Of a DNA stretch of 39,753 bases, positions 32,125-39,753 are shown piece after piece; the first letter of the stretch is position 1; every line of letters starts with the position of its first letter. This DNA is from Acidobacterium sp. (GTDB taxonomy: Bacteria; Acidobacteriota; Terriglobia; Terriglobales; Acidobacteriaceae): assembly GCA_027315385.1 (NCBI GenBank), contig DAHUYD010000105.1:1-39753 (forward strand). The letters run 5' to 3'. The notes beneath the pieces were generated by a model. It ran no database searches and was not told the DNA's origin. It saw only the letters and a list, made by a program, of their open reading frames with translations. Both the position numbers and the translations under genes were made by a program.

Positions 32125-35100
32125 CTACCGGCTCGCCTTCCCACTTTGCCCAGGGCTCTTTATCCGCGCCACCAGCGCGCCGGATTGCGCCCCCGCCTTC
32201 GGCTCCGCGTGCAGAGCCTTCAGGTGTTGCTGTGCCAGAACCCAGGTGTCCTCCGGCGTGATCGGTCCCGTCGGCTTCTCAACCTTTTCAAAAGCCGCAA
32301 TCGCAGCCTTCGTCGCCCCAAACTGCTCGTAAATCGCTCCAAAGGCATACCACGTCTCGGAGTTCGGCTCCGCCAAATTCGCCGCCGCCATCGCCTGCAG
32401 CAGCGTCTGCCGCGCTTCGGTGGTTTTCCCCTTTGCCGCATACACGCAGGCCAGCGTATGCAGGCTGGCGAAGTCTCTGTTGTTCGTCAGTGTCGTTGCC
32501 TGCTGCGCCGCCTGCAGCGCGCTGTCGCTCACTTGCTTTTCGAACAGCGAATTCCACGCGAAGTTGTTGTAATCCTCCGCATTCGCCTGCATCCCGTTCA
32601 TTACCGTCTGCAGCGTTTTGCCCGCCGCTTCGAAATTTCCTTCCGCCTGTTCCGCCTGAACCTTCTCCACCAGCAGATCATGATTATCCGGATGCTGTTT
32701 CAGCCGGCTGTCCACCAGTGCGTTCCACGCTGTCCAGTTGTGCGTTTGCCGGTCTGCCTCGCCCGCCAGCCCGATCGCCGTGTTCGAATCCGGATACTGC
32801 TTCAGCAGCGCGTCAATGGCCGCCCTTGCTCGTTCCGGCTTCTGCGCGTACAGCCAACCCTCCGCCACCAGCAAGTTCACCGCCGCGACGCTCGGCTTGT
32901 CAGGTCCGCTCATGGCCGCTGCGCTCCGCCGAAGTTGCGGCAGCGTCGCGGAGATATCCGCCCGATACAACAGCAGGGAAGAGGCAGCCAGCTCGATCGC
33001 CGCTGCTCCTTTCGACTGCCCGCTGATCCAAAGCCGCGCGAACAGCGGCCCTGACAGCGGATCGTCGCCCCCGCCCAGGTGCACGGATTCCCGCTTCCAG
33101 TCCAGCAGCGAGCGCGCCTGCAATTCGTCTCCGCGATGCAGCAGGTACAGAGCTTCGTTCCCAACCTCCATCGTGTCGTTCTGCCCCGCGACAATCCGAT
33201 ACACCCCGTCTTCTTTCGTCACAAAGAAGCTGCGCGGCCTCGATCCCGGCTCCAGCATCATCACCCGGTAGCCGTGGGCATCGTCTCCGCTGGAACTCAG
33301 CTTCATCGTGCCCAGCGTCAGATCCGCCATTTCCATGGGCTGCATCCCCAGCCGGTTTGCCGCCGCGCTCAGGTCGCTGGAGTCTTCCTCGTTGTCTTTC
33401 GTATTCTTCTGCCACTCCGCGACGGTTGCGTACGCATGATGGGCGAGCAGCCGCCTCAGCTCGGATTCCGTCATGTTTCCTGACAGTTCATCCACCAGCA
33501 TTTGCCTGACCACGCCCTGCGGGTCCAGCTTTCCCGGCCCTTGTGCATCGTAAGGATGCAGGTTTCGGAATATCTCCACCTGCCGCGCCAGCGCCGGCGC
33601 ATCGGTTTGCCCCGCAATGCAGGCCTGGAACAGCTGCGCCGCTTCCGGATACATCCGCAGCCACGCCAGCTCCTCTCCCGCCCTGCGCAGCGCGTCGTCG
33701 CGCTGGTTGCTGCCCCCCGATACCTGATTGGCCCGCTGCAGCCCCGCCGCCGCGCCCTCTGTCGCCGCGGTTGCAGCAATCGCCAGCCCATCCCGCGCGC
33801 GCGAAGTCGGCAGCGTCGCCAGATCCTCCAGCAGTTCGTTATAACGATGCCCGTACAGCAGGCAAAACAGCAGCCGATCCTCATACTGCTCGCCGACGTT
33901 CTGGTTCTTTGCCTTCAGCGCCTGGTATTCCTGGATTGCCAGATTCAGGTTGTCCACCGATCCATACTGCGTTCCGTTCGCGTCGTATTCGTACAGCTCG
34001 GCCAGGTCTGCCATCGTGTCCGTGTTATCCGGATCCAGCGCCGCCGCCTTCTTGTACGCTTCCACCGCGCCATTCAGATCGAAGCCCTTCCCGTGCAGCA
34101 CCCCGATCAGGTTGTGCTGCAGCACCCAGCCCTGCGTCTTCCACGCCACGGCCGATTTCGGATCGAGCTGCGTCGCCTGGGCCGCCTCGGCCCGCGCCTC
34201 CTCGCCAATGCCCGCATGCAGCAGCACGTAGGCCATCCGCACATGCTGCACCGCGTCCGCGGGATGGCTCTCGATCAGGCTTTCGTCCGCCGCCATCGCC
34301 TCGCGGATCTTCTCCTGCGCCAGCAGCTTCGCGCCCACCTGATCGAAGGTAATAACGATGGCGCCTTCCTTGTTCGCGGTCGCGATGGCCTTGCGCAGCG
34401 CCAGCGCGTCCGCCACGCTGTACACGCTCTTGCCCGTGTCGAACCGGAAATCCGCCGTCACCACACCTTCCGCATCCGTGCTGTACGTCCGCCTCAGCGT
34501 GGCCGGTCCCATCTGCGTGGTCTGGTTCGGCGGCAGTCCGCGCACGGTAAATCCCAGCGGCGGCACAATTTGGTAGCGCCGCTCCGCGACGAACGGAGGT
34601 ATTTCGTAATCCCCGCTTCGGTTCGCCTCAGCTTTTTGCCGCCGGCTCAGTTCGTCCGCCGGCAAGTTGCTGGTATCCGGGTTCGGGTTGCTCCCAAACC
34701 AGTCCGGCAGCCCGTTCCAGATTCCCCCGAAGTACACAGCCACCGACGCGTCTCCGATTCCGGTGTCGCCGCGGTCCGCCTTCGCCATATCCAGCGTCAG
34801 CAGGAATGGCTTCGACAGGTCCGCCGCGTCGCCGTGCTGCACGCTGGTCAGCGCCTTGGCCGCGTACGCCTGTTTCGCATAGTTCTCCAGCGCTGTCTGC
34901 GCGTTCTGGCTGCTTGAGTCGCCGTAATACCCGCGGTAATTGGCATCGATATATCCGCTCGTCTGCGAAGTCTCGATTGCGTGCGACGGCCCATAATCCG
35001 CCAGCAGGAACCTGCGCGTCTCCAGCAGCACGCTGTCCGCCGGCACAGCCTTCGGCGTCAGCGTCAGTCCCGTCGTATCCTTCGCGACAATCAGCGCCTC

Positions 35101-36366
35101 GCGCGCCTGGTCCGGATACGGCAGGTCGCCCACCGCCGTGTATTGGGCGGTCGCGTCAATCCACAGCGGCGCTTCGCCCTCGCTCGCCGGCACGTAGACA
35201 ATTGCGTGGTCGAAAAGGTTGATGCCCGGCAGATCCGGGCTGACATCCAGTCCGGGTCCCGCATCCAGCAGTGCCATCTGCGCTGGAATCCCCGCGGCCC
35301 GCAACATGGCCACCAGCAGCGACGCCTTATCCTTGCAGTCGCCGTAGTGCCGCTGCAGAATTTGCGCGCTCGTCTGCGGCTGCAGCCGCGCCTTCCCAAA
35401 CTCCACGCCGGTGTACCGGACGTTCTGGTGCAGGCTCGCCACCAGCATCGCGATCAGCGCGTTGCGGTCCTTCGGTGGATTCGCCGGCAACAGGCTCTTC
35501 ACCGCGTCTTCCTGAATTTGCGGCGCCGCCAGTTGCCGGTACGCCGCTACGATTGACGCCCACGACTGCCCCGTCGAAAATTCCACCCACGGTATTCGAG
35601 GATGGTCCGTCGGCAGGCTGATGTCTTCGTTTACCCATCCGTTCAGATGACCCTGATCGAAGACCACCCGTCGCACGCCATGCGAGGTTGCGTCCTTCGT
35701 CAGCAGATCCGGCAGCCACGCGGTTTTGTACTGGAGCGGCGTTCCCGCCGGCACTTCCACCACCATGCGCGAACGGACCACCGGCACCATGCGCTGAAAA
35801 TAATTCCGGTACGCTCCGCCGGCCGTGAAGTATGGCTCCTTATCCGAGCTGATCGTCTCCACTTCCACAATTGAGCCGGGACTTACCGCCGGCAGCGGCG
35901 CCTCGTGCAGCCGGTCGTCGGAGTAGGTGCCGTCGCCCTGGTTCTGCGCCGCCACATCCGTTACGGTCTTCTGGTCCAGTTCCGTAACGCTGCCATCCGG
36001 CTCGATTACCCGTGCCTCGATCCGCGGCACGTTCTGGTAAAAGGCCTCCCATTCCACCGAAGCTTCCGACCACCCCTGCACACCCGTCTCGGTTTCGATC
36101 CGGTAGATCATGCGGTGGGTGTTCGTCAGCCGTCCGGCCGCATCCAGCGCGAAGTCCTCTTCCTCATACAGCACCGTCGCGTCGGCAAATTTCTCCGCCG
36201 GAATCTTCGCCGCGGCTGCCTGAATTTCCGTCGGCGACGCGCTGAATGCGGGTCCATCAAGGGGCCATGCCGCAATTTGCGCCCGCGTCAGCGGTGCCGC
36301 GGCAGCCAGACATGCAAAAATGATGGAGAATCGGAAACCACGGCGGGCAGAGAGACCGGAAATCAT
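32125..36366 (-). CDS. Very large DUF3857 / transglutaminase-like / TPR exported protein
   Basis: 1413 residues. Start chosen at ATG 36366, giving a signal peptide (FSIIFACLAAAAPLTRAQ); the open frame extends 89 codons upstream, without a signal peptide at its front. Residues about 60-250 are DUF3857 (RMIYRIETETGVQGW). Residues about 295-430 are transglutaminase-like with a full triad: Cys344 in GDCKDKASLLVAML, His in FDHAIVYV and Asp in WIDATAQY. The remaining 750 or more residues are TPR-like helices (AVEAYKKAAALDPDNTDTM, MAYVLLHAGIGEEARAEAAQ). Family members are thought to be periplasmic; no reaction has been proven. It sits 9 bases before uppP and may be expressed with it. Confidence 0.85.
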   Translation of the reverse strand: MISGLSARRGFRFSIIFACLAAAAPLTRAQIAAWPLDGPAFSASPTEIQAAAAKIPAEKFADATVLYEEEDFALDAAGRLTNTHRMIYRIETETGVQGWSEASVEWEAFYQNVPRIEARVIEPDGSVTELDQKTVTDVAAQNQGDGTYSDDRLHEAPLPAVSPGSIVEVETISSDKEPYFTAGGAYRNYFQRMVPVVRSRMVVEVPAGTPLQYKTAWLPDLLTKDATSHGVRRVVFDQGHLNGWVNEDISLPTDHPRIPWVEFSTGQSWASIVAAYRQLAAPQIQEDAVKSLLPANPPKDRNALIAMLVASLHQNVRYTGVEFGKARLQPQTSAQILQRHYGDCKDKASLLVAMLRAAGIPAQMALLDAGPGLDVSPDLPGINLFDHAIVYVPASEGEAPLWIDATAQYTAVGDLPYPDQAREALIVAKDTTGLTLTPKAVPADSVLLETRRFLLADYGPSHAIETSQTSGYIDANYRGYYGDSSSQNAQTALENYAKQAYAAKALTSVQHGDAADLSKPFLLTLDMAKADRGDTGIGDASVAVYFGGIWNGLPDWFGSNPNPDTSNLPADELSRRQKAEANRSGDYEIPPFVAERRYQIVPPLGFTVRGLPPNQTTQMGPATLRRTYSTDAEGVVTADFRFDTGKSVYSVADALALRKAIATANKEGAIVITFDQVGAKLLAQEKIREAMAADESLIESHPADAVQHVRMAYVLLHAGIGEEARAEAAQATQLDPKSAVAWKTQGWVLQHNLIGVLHGKGFDLNGAVEAYKKAAALDPDNTDTMADLAELYEYDANGTQYGSVDNLNLAIQEYQALKAKNQNVGEQYEDRLLFCLLYGHRYNELLEDLATLPTSRARDGLAIAATAATEGAAAGLQRANQVSGGSNQRDDALRRAGEELAWLRMYPEAAQLFQACIAGQTDAPALARQVEIFRNLHPYDAQGPGKLDPQGVVRQMLVDELSGNMTESELRRLLAHHAYATVAEWQKNTKDNEEDSSDLSAAANRLGMQPMEMADLTLGTMKLSSSGDDAHGYRVMMLEPGSRPRSFFVTKEDGVYRIVAGQNDTMEVGNEALYLLHRGDELQARSLLDWKRESVHLGGGDDPLSGPLFARLWISGQSKGAAAIELAASSLLLYRADISATLPQLRRSAAAMSGPDKPSVAAVNLLVAEGWLYAQKPERARAAIDALLKQYPDSNTAIGLAGEADRQTHNWTAWNALVDSRLKQHPDNHDLLVEKVQAEQAEGNFEAAGKTLQTVMNGMQANAEDYNNFAWNSLFEKQVSDSALQAAQQATTLTNNRDFASLHTLACVYAAKGKTTEARQTLLQAMAAANLAEPNSETWYAFGAIYEQFGATKAAIAAFEKVEKPTGPITPEDTWVLAQQHLKALHAEPKAGAQSGALVARIKSPGQSGKASR

Positions 36367-36727
36367 GGAATGAAACCTGCGGTTGAAGTTGTGGGTATGG
36401 TCGCACGATATCAACCGTCCCCTCCCAAAGCAAACCTTTTCCGGCGCTCGCTTATTCGTCCTGGAACAAGTCCTCGGTTTTCGTCGCTGAATAACTCTTA
36501 TGATGAGCTGTCCGGAGAGCGGCCCACGCCGTTCCATCGGAGCAGCTTCAAAAGCCCCCGCAGTAAGCATCAGCTCCCGCCGCGTGAGCAGCGGCCGTTC
36601 GCCGGCAGGAATGTTGAGATTCGCGAGTACCATGATGTTGCAACAGCCCAGGCCGCATTTTTAACGTCGAGGAAGGGACAGGAGTGATCGGCGAATTGTG
36701 CAGCATGTCAGCGGGGGAAATGACAGC
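36367..36727. other. Divergent promoter region between the DUF3857 and FG-GAP genes
   Basis: 361 bases separating genes read in opposite directions. The upstream extension of the DUF3857 frame across 36367-36633 is basic and lacks a ribosome site. No RNA gene or strong hairpin is visible. Confidence 0.45.
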
Positions 36728-38434
36728 ATGATCTCCCGCCGCGGATTTCTTCGCGCGTCCTCCGCAGCCGGGCTGCTGGCTTCGCAGCCGCTCCGCAGCC
36801 TGGCGCATGCTGCCGAGACCGCATCCGGACTGGTGCCAGGCGCATTTGTGGACGTTGCTTCGGCGCGTGGCGTCGATTTCCTGCACCAGGCCCCCCACAG
36901 CCCCAGAAAATACCTGCTGGAGACGATGGGGTCCGGCGTCGCGCTCTTCGACTACGACAACGACGGGCGGCTCGATATCTTTCTGGTGAATGGTGCGCCC
37001 TTCGGCGACTTTGTTCCCAAAGGAACCATCCCGCAAAAGACCGCCCCGAAGTACTGGAATCGCCTCTATCATCAGAAACCCGACGGTACCTTCGAGGATG
37101 TGACGGTGAAAGCGGGGCTCGCCGGCTTTGGTTACGGAATGGGTGCGGCCGTCGGCGACTACGACAATGATGGCTTTGCCGATCTTTACGTCACGGCATT
37201 GGGCGGCAATCGTCTCTATCGCAACAATGGCGACGGCACCTTCACCGACGTGACGGAAAAGGCCGGTGTCGCCGGCAGCGGCTGGTCCACCTCCGCTGCG
37301 TGGGTAGATCTCGATAATGACGGCCATCTGGATCTTGTCGTCCTGCGATATATCCAGTGGGACTGGGACGACGTCTGGTGCGGGCCGCCCAATAACCGCG
37401 GGTACTGTCACCCTGACGTCTTTCAGCCCATTTCCATGCTCGTCTATCGCAACAACGGCGACGGTACGTTTACTGAGTCGGCCCATCGCATGGGTCTGGA
37501 CAAGCCCGCCAAGGCGCTCGGCATCGCCATCGCCGATTACGACCGCGACGGACACATCGATATCGCAGTCGCGAATGATTCCATGCTGGAGTTTCTGTTC
37601 CACAACAAGGGCAACGGAACGTTTGAGGAAGTGGGCCTGGAAGCCGGCATTGCTGTGGACGGCGACGGGCGTACATTCGCGGGTATGGGAGTGGATTTTG
37701 CAGATTATAACAACGATGGCTGGCCGGACCTGGTTATGGACGATCTTGCTAACCAGGTCTATTCACTCTATTCCAGCGATCACGATGGCACCTTCGCATA
37801 CAACAGCTATGCCTCGGGAATTACCGGTGCGACTCTGCTTCACTCCGGCTGGGGTCTGCGCTTCATGGACTACGATAACGACGGCTGGAAGGATCTCGTC
37901 ATTGCTCAGGCCCATGACCTGGACACCATACGGAGGAGCTTTCCCAATCTCCACTATCGCGAGCCCCCTATGCTCCTCCGCAACGTCAATGGCAAGCGGT
38001 TCGTCAACGTGGGGCCGCTCTCCGGCGATGTCTTCCATCAGCGCTGGGTAGGTCGCGGACTGGCGATCGGGGATATCGACAACGATGGCCGCCTCGATGT
38101 GGTCATTACTGAAAACGGAGGCCCGGCGCACGTCCTCATGAACCGGACTCCGACCGCAAACCACTGGATAGGGTTCAAGCTGGTGGGGCACAGGAGCAAT
38201 CGCGACGGCATCGGCGCGGTGATCCGCGTCGACACGGCGAGCGGATCGCAGTGGGTGACCGTAACCACGGCCTCCAGCTACATGTCTTCCAGCGATGTGC
38301 GCGCTCACTTCGGCATCGGCGCCGAAACTGTGCTCAAAGCGGTCGAAATTCGCTGGCCGAGCGGCATCGTCCAGAAACTAACGAACGTCCCGGGCGACCA
38401 GTACCTGCGCGTCGATGAACCAGCGAAAGGCTGA
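36728..38434 (+). CDS. Tat-exported FG-GAP/VCBS repeat protein, CRTAC1 type with ASPIC/UnbV C-terminus
   Basis: 568 residues from ATG 36728 with a GGGGGA ribosome site. A twin-arginine signal, MISRRGFLRASSAAGLL, suggests export in folded form. Seven FG-GAP-like repeats follow, each with a calcium-loop pattern D.D.DG..D: LFDYDNDGRLDIFLVNG, GDYDNDGFADLYVTA, VDLDNDGHLDLVVL, ADYDRDGHIDIAVAN, ADYNNDGWPDLVMD, MDYDNDGWKDLVIA and GDIDNDGRLDVVITENG. Together they should form a seven-bladed propeller. The C-terminal 75 residues are the ASPIC/UnbV domain (HRSNRDGIGAVIRV ... HFGIG ... VEIRWPSGIVQ). Such proteins are surface-exposed, of unproven function, and common in acidobacteria and planctomycetes. 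Confidence 0.9.
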   Translation: MISRRGFLRASSAAGLLASQPLRSLAHAAETASGLVPGAFVDVASARGVDFLHQAPHSPRKYLLETMGSGVALFDYDNDGRLDIFLVNGAPFGDFVPKGTIPQKTAPKYWNRLYHQKPDGTFEDVTVKAGLAGFGYGMGAAVGDYDNDGFADLYVTALGGNRLYRNNGDGTFTDVTEKAGVAGSGWSTSAAWVDLDNDGHLDLVVLRYIQWDWDDVWCGPPNNRGYCHPDVFQPISMLVYRNNGDGTFTESAHRMGLDKPAKALGIAIADYDRDGHIDIAVANDSMLEFLFHNKGNGTFEEVGLEAGIAVDGDGRTFAGMGVDFADYNNDGWPDLVMDDLANQVYSLYSSDHDGTFAYNSYASGITGATLLHSGWGLRFMDYDNDGWKDLVIAQAHDLDTIRRSFPNLHYREPPMLLRNVNGKRFVNVGPLSGDVFHQRWVGRGLAIGDIDNDGRLDVVITENGGPAHVLMNRTPTANHWIGFKLVGHRSNRDGIGAVIRVDTASGSQWVTVTTASSYMSSSDVRAHFGIGAETVLKAVEIRWPSGIVQKLTNVPGDQYLRVDEPAKG

Positions 38435-38513
38435 CCAGCCGGCCGCGGGCCTTTCGGGCTTCAGCCCGTCAGGACAGAACAGCCGCACGAATTTCTCCGT
38501 ATCAGCCGCGTCT

Positions 38514-38720
38514 TCAGCTGCACTTGCTGCGGTCCGGCGCATTGCCTCCGTCGCTCCCTCTGCGTGCCGGCTCCTCAAAGAGCAGATCAGCCGCGATGCG
38601 TCCAATCTCGTCCACTGGCTGCTGTACCCCCGCGCCTGCCCAATGCATCGTCTGAACGACGGATGTCCAGTTTCCCGCCGGAATGCCGCTTGCTGTCCAC
38701 GCCGTTGCTCCCGGCGTCAT
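38514..38720 (-). pseudogene. Possible C-terminal remnant of a LacI-family regulator
   Basis: Within an open frame on the minus strand, GVQQPVDEIGRIAADLLFEE matches the last helix region of LacI-type regulators (TVRQPV.EIGR.AA..LL). The residues before it do not match the effector-binding domain, and no DNA-binding domain is found. With only about 25 convincing residues this may be chance. It lies in a 600-base stretch (38435-39044) that looks degraded and otherwise has no gene. Confidence 0.35.
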
Positions 38721-39044
38721 CGACGAGCCGGCTCAGATCTCCGGAAGCAAGGTCATTTTTTAGGCCCGCGTTCCCTCGGTCGGCTACGCTGTGTATCGTC
38801 TCGAGGCCGGGCCAGCGTAGCATACGCCACCGTCAGAGTTACATGTATCGCGAAACCCGCGCGTATTTCTCTGCACGGCAACCGAACACAGGGGCGCCCG
38901 GAGACAAGCTCTGGTTCACGAACATCATGATCCGCAGGCTTCAGTAGCATTCCCAGCCCTGGGACTGCCCGCTCGGCGCCTTCCACATTGCTCGATGCCG
39001 ACTTGTTATACTTTGGACAGTTGGCCTCCTCGCAGGGGCCCGGC

Positions 39045-39119
39045 GCGGGAGTAGTTCAGTGGTAGAACGTCAGCTTCCCAAGCTGAATGTCGCCGGTTCG
39101 ATCCCGGTCTCCCGCTCCA
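39045..39119 (+). tRNA. tRNA-Gly (anticodon CCC)
   Basis: Starts GCGGGAG and ends CTCCCGC-T-CCA, with a perfect seven-pair acceptor stem. The D arm holds TAGTTCAGTGGTAGAAC. The anticodon stem-loop TCAGC-TTCCCAA-GCTGA gives CCC. T loop: GGTTCGATCCC. The 3' CCA is encoded. Confidence 0.97.
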
Positions 39120-39170
39120 CGCTGCGCGCTCCGGGCACGCCGCAGCCGGAATCCTGAAAAATCCCCTCGC

Positions 39171-39262
39171 GGAGAGGTGGCAGAGCCCGGTTGAATGCAC
39201 CTGACTCGAAATCAGGCATAGTCGAAAGGCTATCGGGGGTTCGAATCCCTCCCTCTCCGCCA
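39171..39262 (+). tRNA. tRNA-Ser (anticodon CGA)
   Basis: Starts GGAGAGG and ends CCTCTCC-G-CCA, with a seven-pair acceptor stem. The anticodon loop CTCGAAA gives CGA. A long variable arm (TAGTCGAAAGGCTA) marks a class II serine tRNA. T loop: GGTTCGAATCC. The gene lies 51 bases after tRNA-Gly, so the two are probably one transcript. Confidence 0.97.
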
Positions 39263-39753
39263 GCTTGTCAAGCAAAATCTCGAAAATCGGTTAAATTCCT
39301 TGAATTTCATTGCGATGCGAGAGGCTCGTGAAATCTCTATAGTCTCCCCAATTCCCCGCTTTTCCCCCTGTTCTCCCCATGGATGTCGCGCTCCATCTTC
39401 ACCCGCGCCAGCTCCGCTCGCAAACGGCTGCGTTTTGCGGGGGCAAGATCACACACCGGGCAGAAAGCGGAGGAAACGAAGCGGCGCTCCGTCTCTGGTC
39501 CTTCAATGCTGACGCTGGCGCAGTTGCACAACGTGCTGCAGATCGCCATGGGATGGGAAGACGGGCATATGCACGAATTCCGTGTCGGCCAGCGCCGGTT
39601 CGGTCAGCCAGAATTCTGCGGAATGCACTGTCGTCCCAGTCCCGCCGCATCCATTACCTGGCGAGTAGGTAGCGGAGAATGCTTCGGCGGTCTGGGAAGT
39701 CACCCAATTTACCCAAAACTGAGACGGCTTACACGTAAATACAGGTGCTTGGG
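39263..39753. other. Stretch after tRNA-Ser with no supported gene, to the window end
   Basis: 491 bases. Several overlapping frames exist on the minus strand. One (39503-39703) reads TSQTAEAFSATYSPGNG and another (39337-39549) has FCPVCDLAPAKRSRLRAELARVKMERD, which look like they could be pieces of one protein in different frames, but neither has a ribosome site. It lies at the 3' end of a tRNA, the usual place for integrated elements. No integrase can be seen before the window ends. Confidence 0.35.

Noticed and set aside
33502-34917. A 471-codon plus-strand frame inside the DUF3857/TPR gene
   Set aside because: Antisense shadow of a TPR coding region, very rich in Arg, Leu and His.
36367-36633. 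N-terminal extension of the DUF3857 protein to 36633
   Set aside because: A good signal peptide begins at 36366; the extension is basic and has no ribosome site.
1-39753. CRISPR arrays or phage structural genes
   Set aside because: No regularly spaced direct repeats and no capsid, tail or terminase motifs were seen in any frame read.

Overview
This window looks like a piece of a high-GC soil bacterium, most likely an acidobacterium (Acidobacteriota, Terriglobia). That placement is an inference from gene content: a VWFA-type secreted protein of the acidobacterial kind, a DUF3857/transglutaminase/TPR giant, a CRTAC1/ASPIC FG-GAP protein, 7TM-SpoIIE phosphatases with an N-terminal jelly roll, a MoaD-MoaE fusion and many small secreted TPR proteins. 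No rRNA or marker phylogeny is available here.

Layout. 1-2 kb: a secreted family-16 glycoside hydrolase lipoprotein, then a chimeric scar joining the 5' end of one lipoprotein gene to the 3' end of a DUF1501 gene. 2.5-8.7 kb: two homologous, tail-to-tail membrane phosphatases with SpoIIE/PP2C domains. The first is split by a complete IS1595-family element (3092-5080) with inverted repeats, an 8-bp target duplication, a transposase and at least one, probably two, passenger genes. Removing the element and one duplication restores a 679-codon reading frame. 8.8-12.7 kb: a Tat-exported C45-like Ntn hydrolase, a hipA remnant, a frame-damaged TPR membrane protein and a solitary PD-(D/E)XK nuclease gene whose upstream neighbour is tRNA-Leu(UAA). 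12.9-19.4 kb: a small zinc-ribbon protein, a DegT aminotransferase, moaDE, a VWFA protein, an alginate-lyase-like protein, and an ECF sigma/anti-sigma-like/secreted-protein cluster that ends at a strong hairpin shared with clpC.

19.4-26.9 kb: clpC, an orphan LolD-type ATPase, a secreted TPR protein, a MocR-type regulator, a YciE-like ferritin-fold protein and a small hypothetical. 26.6-36.4 kb: a long minus-strand run that could be a single transcript: a 1413-residue DUF3857/transglutaminase/TPR protein, then uppP (9-bp gap), then a seven-gene cation/proton antiporter module. That module has the gene order of the antiporter part of archaeal Mbh/Mbs complexes (mrpE-F-G, mrpA C-terminal pieces, mrpB, mrpC, mrpD) and lacks a NuoL-type MrpA. 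All its junctions except mrpC-mrpD are 4-bp stop/start overlaps. 36.7-39.3 kb: a Tat-exported FG-GAP protein, degraded sequence with a LacI-like remnant, tRNA-Gly(CCC) and tRNA-Ser(CGA). The last 490 bases hold no gene I can support.

The most notable items are the IS1595 element with unrecognised passenger genes and in-frame capture of host export and sensor sequences, the Mbh-like antiporter module linked to uppP, and the nuclease/hipA remnant region next to tRNA-Leu. All family calls come from reading motifs by eye; no database search was run.
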